DNA of 64,000 bases from an uncultured Halomonas sp. (GCF_947490095.1 NZ_CANLFS010000003.1:62001-126000); one strand, 5' to 3'; counted from the first letter of the stretch, positions 28,879 through 38,881 are shown. Translations and numbers: made by a program. The notes: generated by a model not told the origin, from the sequence alone.

Positions 28879-29883
28879 ATGATAAAGTTTATCTTCATTA
28901 AGCTGGCGCAGCTGATTCCGACTTTCATCGGTGTCACGATCGTTGCCTTCTCCTTTATTCGCCTGCTACCCGGCGACCCCATCCTGCTGATGGCCGGCGA
29001 GCGCGGCATCTCGGCGGAGCGCTACGCCGTGCTCGAGGCCCAACTCGGCTTCGACCGCCCATTGATCGCCCAGTATTTCGACTTCATCGGCAATCTGCTG
29101 CAGGGCGATCTCGGTACCTCACTGGTCACCCACGCGCCGGTGATGAGCGAATTCATGAATCGCTTCCCGGCTACCCTGGAGCTGTCGCTGTTCGCCCTGC
29201 TGTTCGCCGTCATCGTTGGCTTACCCGCCGGTGTGCTGGCCGCCACACGACGTGGCACCTTCATCGACCACAGCGTGATGGGCGTCAGCCTCACCGGTTA
29301 CTCCATGCCGATCTTCTGGTGGGGCCTGCTGCTGATCATGCTGTTCTCCAGCACCCTGGGCTGGACTCCGGTATCAGGACGCATTTCCTATCTGTATTTC
29401 ATCGAGCCGGTCACCGGACTGCTGACCATCGATACTCTGCTCGCCGGCAACTGGGACGCCTTCCGCTCGGCACTGCACTATCTGATCCTGCCCGGCATCG
29501 TGCTGGGGACCATTCCCATGGCGGTGATCGCCCGCCAGACCCGCTCCTCGATGCTCGAGGTGCTGGGCGAGGACTATGTACGCACCGCCCGCGCCAAGGG
29601 CCTCTCCAGCTTCCGCGTGATCATGGTGCACGCCCTGCGCAACGCCCTGATCACCGTGGTCACGGTGATTGGCCTGCAGGTCGGGGTGCTGCTGGCCGGC
29701 GCGATCCTCACCGAGACCATCTTCTCCTGGCCGGGGATCGGCAAATGGATGATCGACGCCATCTCACGGCGCGACTACCCCGCTGTCCAGGGCGGCCTGG
29801 TACTGATCGCCTTCATCGTGATGCTCGTCAACCTGCTGGTCGATGTCGCCTACGGCGTTATCAACCCGCGTATCCGTCACTAG
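28879..29883 (+). CDS. dppB: Peptide ABC transporter permease
   Basis: This is one of the two inner-membrane subunits of the peptide importer. The 334-residue protein has the N-terminal membrane segment QLIPTFIGVTIVAFSFIRLLPGDP, characteristic of the DppB/OppB group, and the cytoplasmic EAA-type loop EDYVRTARAKGLSSFRVIMVHALRNALI that contacts the ATPases. It is followed by dppC after 10 bp. No strong ribosome-binding site is seen before the ATG at 28879. Confidence 0.95.
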   Translation: MIKFIFIKLAQLIPTFIGVTIVAFSFIRLLPGDPILLMAGERGISAERYAVLEAQLGFDRPLIAQYFDFIGNLLQGDLGTSLVTHAPVMSEFMNRFPATLELSLFALLFAVIVGLPAGVLAATRRGTFIDHSVMGVSLTGYSMPIFWWGLLLIMLFSSTLGWTPVSGRISYLYFIEPVTGLLTIDTLLAGNWDAFRSALHYLILPGIVLGTIPMAVIARQTRSSMLEVLGEDYVRTARAKGLSSFRVIMVHALRNALITVVTVIGLQVGVLLAGAILTETIFSWPGIGKWMIDAISRRDYPAVQGGLVLIAFIVMLVNLLVDVAYGVINPRIRH

Positions 29884-29893
29884 GGAACCGACC

Positions 29894-30793
29894 ATGACCA
29901 CCCTCTCGCCCTCGGCCGCCCCAGGCACCCTGCGCTACCAGCTGGCCGAGTTCTGGGGCTCGTTCAGCGCGAGCCGCGGTGCCCTGGTGGGCCTGCTGTT
30001 CATCACCTTCATCCTCCTCATCGCCCTGTTCGCCCCCTGGGTCGCCCCCCACGACCCCGCCCTGCAGAACCGCGACGCCTTCCTGGTGCCCCCGGTCTGG
30101 CATGCCGAGGGCAGCTGGCGCTATGTCCTGGGTACCGATGCGGTGGGCCGTGATGTGCTCTCGCGACTGATCCACGGAGCCCGCTTTTCGCTGTCGATCA
30201 GCGCCATGGTGGTGGTACTGTCGATGGCAGTGGGCATCTTTCTTGGCCTGCTGGCGGGCTACTTCCGCGGCTGGCTCGAAACCGTGATCACCCGGTTGAT
30301 GGACGTGGTGTTGGCCTTCCCCAGCCTGCTGCTGGCGCTGGGGCTGGTTGCCGTGCTGAGTCCCGGCCTGACCAGTGCGATGATCGCCATCGCCCTGGTA
30401 CAGCTGCCATATTTCGTGCGCCTGACCCGCGCGGCGGTGATCGGCGAGAAGGACCGTGAATACGTGACCGCCAGCCGCCTGGCCGGCGCCGGCCATGGGC
30501 GGCTGATGTTCAACACCCTGCTGCCGAACTGCATGGCGCCGCTGATCGTGCAGGCAACGCTGTCGTTTTCCACCGCTATCCTGGACATCGCCGCGCTGGG
30601 CTTCCTCGGCATGGGCGTGCAGCCCCCCACGCCAGAATGGGGGGCAATGCTGGCCAACGCACGCGAGTTCATGGGCAGCGCCTACTGGGCGGTCACCTTT
30701 CCGGGCCTGGTAATCCTGCTGACAGTGCTGATGATCAATCTGATGGGCGACGGCCTGCGCGACGCGCTGGATCCCAAGCTGAAACGCTCGTAA
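29894..30793 (+). CDS. dppC: Peptide ABC transporter permease
   Basis: This is the second membrane subunit. I place the start at the ATG at 29894 (MTTLSPSAAP), which follows GGGAACCG just after the dppB stop and gives 299 residues. The longer open frame starting at 29843 overlaps dppB and is unlikely. It has the DppC/OppC features APHDPALQNRDAFL, HVLGTDAVGRDVLSRLIHGAR-like text (here YVLGTDAVGRDVLSRLIHGAR) and the EAA loop EYVTASRLAGAGHGRLMFNTLLPN. It is 27 bp before dppD. Confidence 0.95.
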   Translation: MTTLSPSAAPGTLRYQLAEFWGSFSASRGALVGLLFITFILLIALFAPWVAPHDPALQNRDAFLVPPVWHAEGSWRYVLGTDAVGRDVLSRLIHGARFSLSISAMVVVLSMAVGIFLGLLAGYFRGWLETVITRLMDVVLAFPSLLLALGLVAVLSPGLTSAMIAIALVQLPYFVRLTRAAVIGEKDREYVTASRLAGAGHGRLMFNTLLPNCMAPLIVQATLSFSTAILDIAALGFLGMGVQPPTPEWGAMLANAREFMGSAYWAVTFPGLVILLTVLMINLMGDGLRDALDPKLKRS

Positions 30794-30820
30794 GCGGCCA
30801 CATCACGGACGGAACACCTT

Positions 30821-31777
30821 ATGGCTTTACTGGAAATCGAAGGGCTGGACGTGCGCTTTCGCACCTCCACCGGCCTGTTCCCCGCCGTCGAGGACGCCAG
30901 CCTGTCTGTCGACGAGGGCGACGTGCTGTCAATCGTCGGCGAGTCCGGCTCGGGCAAGTCGGTGTCGATGCTGGCGACCATGGGTCTGCTGCCCTGGACG
31001 GCCGAGATCAGCGCCACCCGGATGGCCTTTGACGGCCAGGACCTGCGCCGGCTCAGCCCCCGTCAGCGTCGCAAGATCATCGGCGGCGAGATGTCGATGA
31101 TCTTTCAGGAGCCGATGAGCAGCCTCAATCCCTGCTTCACCGTCGGCACCCAGATCGATGAAATGCTCAAGCAGCACCGCGGCGGCTCACGCAAGCAACG
31201 CAGGGAACGCACGCTGGAGCTGCTCACCCAGGTCGGCATTCCCGACCCCGAGAAGCGCATCGGTGCCTATCCACACCAGCTCTCCGGCGGCATGAGCCAG
31301 CGGGTAATGATCGCCATGGCGATCTCCTGCAATCCCCGTCTGCTGATCGCCGACGAGCCCACCACCGCACTGGACGTCACCATCCAGGCGCAGATCCTCG
31401 AGCTGCTGCTGGAACTACAGCGCGACAATGACATGGCGTTGATCCTGATCACCCACGACATGGGGGTGGTCGCCGAAACGGCGCAGCGGGTGATCGTCCA
31501 GTACGCCGGCCGCCAGGTCGAACACCAGGACGTCAAGGCGCTGTTCGCACATTCTCGCCACCCCTATACCGAGGCGCTGCTCTCGGCACTTCCCGAGCGA
31601 GCCGGCGATCAGCAGCGCCTGCCGACGATTCCCGGCGTGGTGCCGGGCCAGCATAATCGCCCCGAAGGATGTCTATTCAACCCGCGCTGTCGATACGCCA
31701 CCGAGCACTGTCGCCAGGTGGCGCCCAAGGCGGAGGCCGACGACCCGGCCCGGACGCTGTGCCACTATCCGCTTTAG
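30821..31777 (+). CDS. dppD: Peptide ABC transporter ATP-binding protein
   Basis: This is one of two ATPases powering the importer. The 318-residue protein has Walker A GESGSGKS at residues 40-47, the signature [15 protein letters not shown], Walker [13 protein letters not shown], and the C-terminal oligopeptide-transporter extension with [15 protein letters not shown], where the cysteines may bind an iron-sulfur cluster as in related DppD. It pairs with DppF, which begins 24 bp downstream. Confidence 0.95.
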   Translation: MALLEIEGLDVRFRTSTGLFPAVEDASLSVDEGDVLSIVGESGSGKSVSMLATMGLLPWTAEISATRMAFDGQDLRRLSPRQRRKIIGGEMSMIFQEPMSSLNPCFTVGTQIDEMLKQHRGGSRKQRRERTLELLTQVGIPDPEKRIGAYPHQLSGGMSQRVMIAMAISCNPRLLIADEPTTALDVTIQAQILELLLELQRDNDMALILITHDMGVVAETAQRVIVQYAGRQVEHQDVKALFAHSRHPYTEALLSALPERAGDQQRLPTIPGVVPGQHNRPEGCLFNPRCRYATEHCRQVAPKAEADDPARTLCHYPL

Positions 31778-31801
31778 GAGACCTATCGTGAGGATATCAA
31801 C

Positions 31802-32800
31802 ATGACCGCTGAGGCCGTCATTCATGCCGTCAATCTGACCCGCCACTATCGGATCAAGTCAGGCCCTTTCGCGGCTCCGGCGGTGGTCAAGGCACTCAAC
31901 GAGGCCAGCTTCGATCTCTACCCCGGCCAGACCCTGGCCGTGGTGGGCGAATCGGGCTGCGGCAAGTCGACCCTGGCCCGGGTGCTAACGATGATCGAGC
32001 CACCGACCAGCGGCGAACTGACCATCAACGGCCACCGAGTCGAGCTGAAGGAGGGCGAGCCACCGCCTGCAGACCTGCGCCGCGACGTACAGATTATCTT
32101 CCAGAACCCCTACGGCTCTCTGAACCCGCGCAAGACCGTGGCGACCATGCTCGAGGAGCCGCTCAAGCTCAATCGCCGTGACATGAGCGCCGCCCAGCGT
32201 CGTCAGGCGGCGATGGAGATGATCGACCGGGTCGGCCTGCGCCCCGAGCATGTCGATCGCTATCCACACATGTTTTCGGGGGGGCAACGCCAGCGCATCG
32301 CTATCGCCCGAGCGTTGATGCTGCATCCCAAGGTACTGGTACTCGACGAACCGGTCTCGGCGCTGGACCTGTCGATTCAGGCCCAGATCCTCAATCTGCT
32401 GGCCGATCTGCAGGAGGAATTTGGCCTGGCCTATGTGTTCATCTCTCACGATCTCTCGGTGGTCAAACGCATCGCCGATGACGTCATCGTGATGTACTTC
32501 GGCCAGCCGGTGGAGACCGGCCACGCCGCGGAGGTCTTCTCCCACCCACGCCACCCCTATACACAAGCGCTATTCTCCGCCACACCGGTCGCCGATCCCA
32601 ATCGGCGCAAGGAGCGAATGCGCCTCCAGGGCGAGCCGCCCTCACCGCTGTCCCCACCTCCCGGCTGCCCCTTCGCTCCGCGCTGTTTCAAGGCCACCTC
32701 GGAGTGCAGCCTGGAGGATCCGCCGCTGGAGCCGGTGAGCGCTCATGTCAACGTCGCATGCATTCATGTCGAGAAGGCAAGGTTGACTCTCCGACCTTGA
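31802..32800 (+). CDS. dppF: Peptide ABC transporter ATP-binding protein
   Basis: This is the second ATPase of the importer. The 332-residue protein has Walker A GESGCGKS at residues 49-56, QIIFQNPYGSLNPRKTV, the signature FSGGQRQRIAIARALM, Walker B VLVLDEPVSALDLS, and the C-terminal GCPFAPRCFKATSEC. It is the last gene of dppABCDF. An EamA exporter gene starts 55 bp later on the same strand, with no clear terminator between. Confidence 0.95.
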   Translation: MTAEAVIHAVNLTRHYRIKSGPFAAPAVVKALNEASFDLYPGQTLAVVGESGCGKSTLARVLTMIEPPTSGELTINGHRVELKEGEPPPADLRRDVQIIFQNPYGSLNPRKTVATMLEEPLKLNRRDMSAAQRRQAAMEMIDRVGLRPEHVDRYPHMFSGGQRQRIAIARALMLHPKVLVLDEPVSALDLSIQAQILNLLADLQEEFGLAYVFISHDLSVVKRIADDVIVMYFGQPVETGHAAEVFSHPRHPYTQALFSATPVADPNRRKERMRLQGEPPSPLSPPPGCPFAPRCFKATSECSLEDPPLEPVSAHVNVACIHVEKARLTLRP

Positions 32801-32855
32801 GACACCGGGAATCATGGCTCCGACAGGCGGAGTGTCTTCATATACAGGGGTTCGC

Positions 32856-33776
32856 ATGCCGCTGCTTCATTTCCTGATCCCACTCGGCGCCGTGCTGATC
32901 TGGTCAGGCAACATGACCATCAACCAGCTCACCGTCGGTGCCATCGCGCCCAGCAGCATCGCCTTCCTGCGCTGGGTGCTGGCTCTCGCCGTGCTGACTC
33001 CTCTCGTGGCGCCGGCGGCCTGGAAACACCGCGCGGTGATCCGCCGCGAGTGGCCGAAGCTCGCCGTGCTCGGCCTGCTCGGCATGGGCCTGTGGCAGGG
33101 CCTCGCCTATATGGCCGCCGAGACCACCAGCGCCACCAACATGGGCATCCTGGCCGCCATGGTCCCGCTGCTCACCGTACTGCTCAGCGCCCTGATCCTG
33201 CGCGAGCCGCCCAGCCTGGGCGGTGTCGCGGGCGGTGCCCTGGCGCTGGTCGGCGTGGCGATCCTGCTGGGGCATGGCAACCCGCTCTCGCTGCTGGAGT
33301 TGACGGTAGCCAAGGGCGACGCCCTGATGCTGGTGGCCGCCACCTGCTACGCCCTCTATGGGGTCATGCTGAGGCGCTGGCCCATCGCGCTGCCGCCCTG
33401 GGTGCTGCTCTATGGCCAGGTGATCTTCGCCGTACTGATCCTGCTGCCCCCCTACCTGCTGGGGCCCATGACACCGGTGGACGCGGGCAACATCGGCCTG
33501 ATTCTCTACGCCGGCATCCCCGCCTCCATCATCACCACCTTCCTGTGGATGCTGGCGATCCGCCGCATCGGCGCCAGCCAGGCCAGTATCTTCATCAACC
33601 TGATGCCGCTGTTCAGCGCTATCATCGCCATGTTCGCCCTCGGCGAGCACATCGCCCTTCACCATTTCCTGGGCGGCGGACTGATCCTGGCCGGCGTGGT
33701 GATGGCCCAGATCCTGACGCAACCACTGCGTCGGCGGGCCGGCGTCACACAAGGCAGCACCCATCGCTCGTGCTAG
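32856..33776 (+). CDS. EamA/DMT-family transporter
   Basis: This inner-membrane metabolite exporter has 10 predicted membrane segments in two EamA repeats. I use the ATG at 32856 (MPLLHFLIPLGAVLIWSGNMTINQL), giving 306 residues, rather than an in-frame ATG at 32814 that adds 14 hydrophilic residues. The first repeat has the SIAFLRWVLA motif and the second ASQASIFINLMPLFSAIIAMFALGE. Substrate unknown; relatives export amino acids or their derivatives. It is 40 bp upstream of the GNAT-nitrilase gene and may share a transcript with it. Confidence 0.85.
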   Translation: MPLLHFLIPLGAVLIWSGNMTINQLTVGAIAPSSIAFLRWVLALAVLTPLVAPAAWKHRAVIRREWPKLAVLGLLGMGLWQGLAYMAAETTSATNMGILAAMVPLLTVLLSALILREPPSLGGVAGGALALVGVAILLGHGNPLSLLELTVAKGDALMLVAATCYALYGVMLRRWPIALPPWVLLYGQVIFAVLILLPPYLLGPMTPVDAGNIGLILYAGIPASIITTFLWMLAIRRIGASQASIFINLMPLFSAIIAMFALGEHIALHHFLGGGLILAGVVMAQILTQPLRRRAGVTQGSTHRSC

Positions 33777-33816
33777 ACTCTGCGCTCTCTGCCTCACCTG
33801 ACCTGAAGGATGCGCC

Positions 33817-35388
33817 ATGTCCCTCGACGACCTGCACCTCACGCTTCGCAACCTGACGCTGGACGATTACCCCCAGCTCGAATCGCTGATGGATGCCGTC
33901 TACCACGATATCGGCGGCGCCTGGTCGCGGCACACCATCGAGCGGCTGGTCGGCGACTTCCCCGACGGCCAGGTCGCCATCGAGGACGACGGCCGCCTGG
34001 TGGGCATCGCCCTGACAGTGCGGGTCGATTACGACGAATTTACCAACCCGCACAAGTATGACGACCTGATCGGCAAGCGCGAGGTGATCCTCGACGCCGC
34101 CGATGGTGACGCCATGTATGGGCTGGATGTGCTGATCCACCCCCAGTATCGCGGCTATCGGCTGGGGCGGCGCCTCTACGACGCCCGCAAGGAACTCTGC
34201 CGCTCGCTCAACCTGCGTGCGATCCTCGCCGGCGGGCGTATTCCCCAGTATCACCAGCACGCCGATGAGCTCAGCCCCACCCAGTACATCGATCAGGTGG
34301 CCCGCAAGGAGATCCACGACCCCATCCTCTCCTTCCAGCTGGCCAACGACTTCCAGGTCAAGCGCCTGCTGCGCGACTACCTGCCCGAAGACGAGAAGTC
34401 CCAGGGCTATGCCACCCTGCTGGAATGGAACAACTTCCTCTATGAGCCCGCCGAGCTGGTGCTCGACACCCGCAAGACCCAGGTCCGCGTCGGCGCTGTG
34501 CAGTGGCAGATGCGCGAGTTCGATTCGGTGGAGGCGGTCCTCCAGCAGGTGGAGTACTTCGTCGATGCCCTCTCCGACTACCAGAGCGACTTCGCGGTCT
34601 TCCCGGAGCTCTTCAACGCCCCGCTGATGGGCCTGCAGGACCGCGCCGCCCAGCAGGATCAGATGGCCGCCATCCGTTTCCTGGCCAGCTTTACCGAGCG
34701 CTTCAAGACCGAACTCTCGCGGATGGCCGTGACCTGCAACATCAATATCATCGCCGGTTCCATGATCGAGGTGGGCGAGGATGACCGCCTCTACAACGTC
34801 GCCTACCTGTGCCACCGGGACGGCACCCTCGAGCGCCAGGCCAAGCTGCATATCACTCCTCAGGAGCGCCGCGACTGGGTGATCGAGGGCGGCGACGACC
34901 TCCAGGTGTTCGACACCGACGCCGGCCGCATCGGCATCCTGATCTGCTACGACGTGGAGTTTCCGGAGCTGTCCCGGCTGCAGGCCGAACAGGAGATGGA
35001 TATCCTGTTCGTGCCCTTCTGGACCGACACCAAGAATGGCTACCTGCGGGTGCGCCACTGCGCCCAGGCCCGCGCCATCGAGAACGAGTGCTATGTGGTG
35101 CTGTGCGGCAGCGTCGGCAACGTGCCCTCCATCGAGAACATGGAGATCCAGTACGCCCAGTCGTCGGTGTTCTCACCCTCGGACTTCGCCTTCCCCCACG
35201 ATGCCGTGCTCTCCGAAACCACGCCCAACACCGAGATGATCATGTTCTCGGACCTCGACCTGACGCGGCTGACCGTGGTGCGCAACGAGGGCTCGGTGAC
35301 CAACCTCAAGGACCGCCGCAAGGACCTGTTCGATCTGCGCTGGCGCGACTGGTCGTGGAAGTCCGGGGCCGACCTCGACGATAACTGA
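33817..35388 (+). CDS. GNAT acetyltransferase fused to a carbon-nitrogen hydrolase
   Basis: This is a two-domain cytoplasmic protein of 523 residues. The first about 200 residues form a GNAT domain (MYGLDVLIHPQYRGYRLGRRLYDARKELC, with the acetyl-CoA loop QYRGYRLGRRL). From about residue 225 a nitrilase-superfamily domain follows, with the catalytic triad visible as Glu264 (FPELFNAP), Lys343 (AKLHITPQE) and Cys377 (LICYDVEFPEL). The architecture is recurrent in bacteria, but the substrate is not known. It may couple amide hydrolysis and acyl transfer. It lies immediately upstream of mtfA (15 bp), suggesting co-transcription. Confidence 0.9.
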   Translation: MSLDDLHLTLRNLTLDDYPQLESLMDAVYHDIGGAWSRHTIERLVGDFPDGQVAIEDDGRLVGIALTVRVDYDEFTNPHKYDDLIGKREVILDAADGDAMYGLDVLIHPQYRGYRLGRRLYDARKELCRSLNLRAILAGGRIPQYHQHADELSPTQYIDQVARKEIHDPILSFQLANDFQVKRLLRDYLPEDEKSQGYATLLEWNNFLYEPAELVLDTRKTQVRVGAVQWQMREFDSVEAVLQQVEYFVDALSDYQSDFAVFPELFNAPLMGLQDRAAQQDQMAAIRFLASFTERFKTELSRMAVTCNINIIAGSMIEVGEDDRLYNVAYLCHRDGTLERQAKLHITPQERRDWVIEGGDDLQVFDTDAGRIGILICYDVEFPELSRLQAEQEMDILFVPFWTDTKNGYLRVRHCAQARAIENECYVVLCGSVGNVPSIENMEIQYAQSSVFSPSDFAFPHDAVLSETTPNTEMIMFSDLDLTRLTVVRNEGSVTNLKDRRKDLFDLRWRDWSWKSGADLDDN

Positions 35389-35403
35389 GGAGGGATCAAC
35401 GCG

Positions 35404-36204
35404 ATGCTGGACCGCCTGCGCCACTGGCGCGAGCGGCGCTTCGCGGCACGCCACCCGCTGCCGGAAGACGCCTGGCGAGAGGCTCGTTACCGCGTACCGC
35501 TGCTGGCCGCCCTCGACGAGGAAGAGGCCCTTCGCCTGGGCCATCGCGCCTGGCGCTTCCTGCACGCCAAGCGCATCAGCTTGCATCCGACGCTCGCCGA
35601 GGCGACCCCCTTCGATCTGCCGGCCAGGCTCGCCCTGACCGGTCAGGCCTGCCTGCTCACCCTGGGCTGGAGCCACGACGAACACCTCGAGGCCTTCGGC
35701 AATGTCCATGAGGTCCTGATCCTGCCCGACGCCTTTCAGCGCCGGGTGGAAGAGATGGACGAGTTCGGCGTGATGCACGAATACGATGACGAGCGTGCCG
35801 GCGAAACGTCTTGTCAGGGGCCGGTAGTCGTGGCCTTTCCCGACCTGATGGAGAGCGGGGACTTTTCCGGCTTCAACGTGCTGATTCACGAGTTCGCCCA
35901 CAAGCTCGATCTGGGTAACTCACTGGACGTCAACGGCTTTCCGCCGCTGCCCGGCGATATCGACCCACGGGAATGGCACCGGATATTCACGGCCGTATGG
36001 GACGACCTCCAGGGCCACCTCGAGCGCGGCACACCCACCCCCATCGACGACTACGCCGCCACTCACCCCGGCGAATGCTTCGCGGTCTGCTGCGAGGCCT
36101 TCTTTACCGCCCCGGATCTATTGCATGATGTCTACCCGGCGCTGTTCGCGCTGCTCGGCCGCTACTTCCGACAGCAGACGCTGGCGCGACTGCCACCCCG
36201 GTAG
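35404..36204 (+). CDS. mtfA: MtfA-family zinc-dependent peptidase
   Basis: MtfA of E. coli binds the glucose repressor Mlc and has aminopeptidase activity. This 266-residue homologue keeps the zinc motif HEFAHKLD (His162, Glu163, His166), a downstream acidic ligand region (ECFAVCCEAFF) and the conserved NVHEVLILPDAF. It starts 15 bp after the GNAT-nitrilase gene. Whether it acts on an Mlc-like protein here cannot be told from the sequence. Confidence 0.88.
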   Translation: MLDRLRHWRERRFAARHPLPEDAWREARYRVPLLAALDEEEALRLGHRAWRFLHAKRISLHPTLAEATPFDLPARLALTGQACLLTLGWSHDEHLEAFGNVHEVLILPDAFQRRVEEMDEFGVMHEYDDERAGETSCQGPVVVAFPDLMESGDFSGFNVLIHEFAHKLDLGNSLDVNGFPPLPGDIDPREWHRIFTAVWDDLQGHLERGTPTPIDDYAATHPGECFAVCCEAFFTAPDLLHDVYPALFALLGRYFRQQTLARLPPR

Positions 36205-36261
36205 ACCGCCACCAGCCCGAACACCACCGAGCCTACCGCCCGTTACCGCCAGGAGGCACCG

Positions 36262-37278
36262 ATGATCGACCTGCGCAGCGATACCGTGACCCGCCCCGGC
36301 GCCGCCATGCGCGATGCCATGCACGCCGCGCCGGTAGGCGATGATGTCTGGGGCGATGATCCCAGCGTGGCACGCTTCGAGGCCGCCGTGGCCGAACGCA
36401 CCGGCAAGGCCGCCGCCCTGCTCTTCCCCAGCGGCACCCAGAGCAACCTGGCCGCCCTGCTCGCCCACTGCCAGCGGGGCGACGAGTATATCGCCGGCCA
36501 GCAGGCGCATACCTACAAGTATGAAGGCGGCGGCGCCGCGGCTCTCGGCGGCATCCAGCCTCAGCCGGTGGAACACGCCGATGACGGCTCACTGCCGCTT
36601 GCACGCCTCCGGGCCGCCATCAAGCCCGACGATTTTCACTTCGCCCGCACCCGCCTGCTCGCACTGGAGAACACCATCGGCGGGCGCGTGATCGACGCCG
36701 ACTATATGCAGCGGGCCACCGACCTGGCCCGGGAGCATGGCCTGGCCACCCACCTGGACGGCGCACGATTGTTCAATGCCGCGGTGGCCACCGACACCCC
36801 GCTGGCCACGCTGTGTGAGCCTTTCGACACGGTCTCCCTGTGCTTTTCCAAGGGGCTGGGCGCCCCGATGGGCTCGGCCCTTGCAGGCTCCCAGGCGCTG
36901 ATCGATGCGGCACGCCGCTGGCGCAAGGTGCTGGGCGGCGGCATGCGCCAGTCCGGGATCATCGCCGCCGCCTGCCACTATGCGCTGGATCACCAGGTGG
37001 CGGACCTCGCCGACGACCATCGCCGCGCCGAGCATCTCGCCGCGGGCCTGCGCTCCCTGCCGGAGATCGAGGTGTCCTCCCAGGCCACCAACATGGTGTT
37101 CCTTCGGGTGCCGGAGCCGCACATTGCCCCACTGCGGGCCTGGCTGGCCGAACGCAATATCCTGATCGACGTGCTGTATGACACGCGCCTGGTGGTGCAT
37201 CGCGACCTGGATGACGCCGACATCGATGCGACCCTGGCGGCATTCGAGGACTACCTGACCAATAGCCCCGGTGCTTGA
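36262..37278 (+). CDS. ltaE: Low-specificity L-threonine aldolase
   Basis: This PLP enzyme cleaves L-threonine and L-allo-threonine to glycine and acetaldehyde. The 338-residue protein has the N-terminal IDLRSDTVTRPGAAMRDAM, ALLFPSGTQSNLAALLAH, HLDGARLFNAAVAT and the PLP lysine at 197 in CFSKGLGAPMGS, the same position as in E. coli LtaE. An AGGAGG ribosome-binding site precedes the ATG. It follows mtfA by 57 bp and is followed by a GNAT gene. Confidence 0.95.
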   Translation: MIDLRSDTVTRPGAAMRDAMHAAPVGDDVWGDDPSVARFEAAVAERTGKAAALLFPSGTQSNLAALLAHCQRGDEYIAGQQAHTYKYEGGGAAALGGIQPQPVEHADDGSLPLARLRAAIKPDDFHFARTRLLALENTIGGRVIDADYMQRATDLAREHGLATHLDGARLFNAAVATDTPLATLCEPFDTVSLCFSKGLGAPMGSALAGSQALIDAARRWRKVLGGGMRQSGIIAAACHYALDHQVADLADDHRRAEHLAAGLRSLPEIEVSSQATNMVFLRVPEPHIAPLRAWLAERNILIDVLYDTRLVVHRDLDDADIDATLAAFEDYLTNSPGA

Positions 37279-37326
37279 CCCGCAATGGCCCGCATGGTGT
37301 CGAGCACGGTGACCCGAGGATGATGC

Positions 37327-37935
37327 ATGGCAACAGTGGAGATTCGCCCCCTGACCACGGCCGAAGCCCAGTCCGCCGCCGGACTGCTGGGCCGGGGCAT
37401 GCGCGACAACCCTACCCACATCAAGGCATTCGGGACGGATCCGGGACGACGTGAGCGCACCCTGAGACGAATCTTCACGCCCTTCCTGGAGCGTCAGCTA
37501 AGCGACGGCCGGGTCCTCGGCGCCTTCGCCGACCAGCGCCTGGTCGGCGTGGCGGCACTCGCCGCCCCGGGTGGCTGCCAGCCGACCCTCACCGACAAGC
37601 GCCGTGCGCTGCCCGCCCTGCTCGCCAACGGTCCGACGAGCGCCCTGCGCCTGCTGGCCTGGACTCGCGTGTGGGCCAGGCGGGATGTCGACATGCCGTC
37701 TCACTGGCACCTGGGTCCGCTGGCGGTCGCCCCGGCGTGGCAAGGCCAGGGCATCGGCAGCCGGCTGCTGGGCCGGTTGTGCGATCACCTCGACCGGCAG
37801 CGGGGCCTGGGTTATCTGGAGACCGACCTTCCCGAGAACGTCAGACTCTATCGACGCTTCGGCTTCGAGACCCTGGCCAACGAGCCCGTGATCGGGGTGA
37901 CCCACTGGTTCATGCAACGTGAGGCTGGCGGCTAG
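37327..37935 (+). CDS. GNAT-family N-acetyltransferase
   Basis: This 202-residue single-domain acetyltransferase has the acetyl-CoA motif LGPLAVAPAWQGQGIGSRLLGRL in its second half, followed by YLETDLPENVRLYRRFGFE, the usual GNAT end. The substrate is not predictable. It lies 48 bp after ltaE on the same strand and is convergent with the LysR gene. Confidence 0.85.
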   Translation: MATVEIRPLTTAEAQSAAGLLGRGMRDNPTHIKAFGTDPGRRERTLRRIFTPFLERQLSDGRVLGAFADQRLVGVAALAAPGGCQPTLTDKRRALPALLANGPTSALRLLAWTRVWARRDVDMPSHWHLGPLAVAPAWQGQGIGSRLLGRLCDHLDRQRGLGYLETDLPENVRLYRRFGFETLANEPVIGVTHWFMQREAGG

Positions 37936-37996
37936 TATTCGAGGGGCCGCCAGCCATTTCAATGAAGTGATGAGTGAATTGACAGCTGACCAGAAG

Positions 37997-38881
37997 CTAC
38001 AGCACGACCTGGCCCTTTAACCAGTCCCAGAGTATCGCCGCCTCTGGTCGCGCCCGTGGGCGCATCGGACGCACCAGCCAGAATGCCTCATCGCTATTGA
38101 CCGGCCAGTCGAGCGCCGCCACCAGGTCATCTCGATTCTCCACCAGGCGCCGATGCGTCAAGGCGATACCCTCACCCAGCGCCGCGAGCGACAGCGTCAT
38201 CGTTTGCGTATCACAGGTCAGTGGCACACAACGCGACGTCAACTCCGGCATCCCCACGGCTTCCAGCCAGGCCGGCCAGCCCACCTCGAACCCCACGGCG
38301 TGCAACAGGGTGTGCTCCGCCAGGTCCGCGGGCTCGGTGATACGCTCGGCCAATGCCGGGGCGCATACGGGCAGCATCGTATCGCTGCCCAGCGAGACGG
38401 CCTCCATGCCCGACCACCTGCCCTGCCCGTAACGGATCTCGATATCGGCGCCCTCGGGCCCGAAATCATCCGGCCAAATGGCACTGATGATCCGCAGCGC
38501 CACGTCGGGATACTCGCGGCGAAAGGCGCACAGGCGCGGTGCCAGCCAGTTCTGTTGCACGACCGGCGTGGTGCGCAGGGTGACCGGTGTCTCACCGGTC
38601 TCGCCGAAGACTTCCCGGGTGCCCTCGGCCAAGCGGGTAAAACCGTCCTGCAGGCTGGGCAACCACGACTGTCCCGCCGGGGTCAGGCTCAGGCTGCGCG
38701 GGTGTCGCACGAAGAGCTTCTGCCCCAGGCGGTCTTCTAGCAGGCGGACACGTTGGCTGATGGCCGCCTGGGTCACCCCCAGTTCCTGCCCGGCAGCGGT
38801 GAAGCTCAGGGTGCGGGCGGCGACCTCGAACGCCTGGAGCCAGGCCAAGGGAGGCAAATCGTTCATGAACAAAGTAGCCAT
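37997..38881 (-). CDS. LysR-family regulator (GcvA-like)
   Basis: This 294-residue transcriptional regulator has an N-terminal winged helix (PPLAWLQAFEVAARTLSFTAAGQELGVTQAAISQRVRLLEDRLGQKLFVRHPRSLSLTPAG), the pattern of the GcvA subgroup, and a C-terminal LysR substrate domain. The start may be the ATG at 38881 or the one at 38866 (MNDLPPLAW), which fits the family better. It is divergent from the gamma-butyrobetaine hydroxylase gene with 94 bp between, so it probably regulates that gene and perhaps the binding protein after it. Confidence 0.9.
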   Translation of the reverse strand: MATLFMNDLPPLAWLQAFEVAARTLSFTAAGQELGVTQAAISQRVRLLEDRLGQKLFVRHPRSLSLTPAGQSWLPSLQDGFTRLAEGTREVFGETGETPVTLRTTPVVQQNWLAPRLCAFRREYPDVALRIISAIWPDDFGPEGADIEIRYGQGRWSGMEAVSLGSDTMLPVCAPALAERITEPADLAEHTLLHAVGFEVGWPAWLEAVGMPELTSRCVPLTCDTQTMTLSLAALGEGIALTHRRLVENRDDLVAALDWPVNSDEAFWLVRPMRPRARPEAAILWDWLKGQVVL

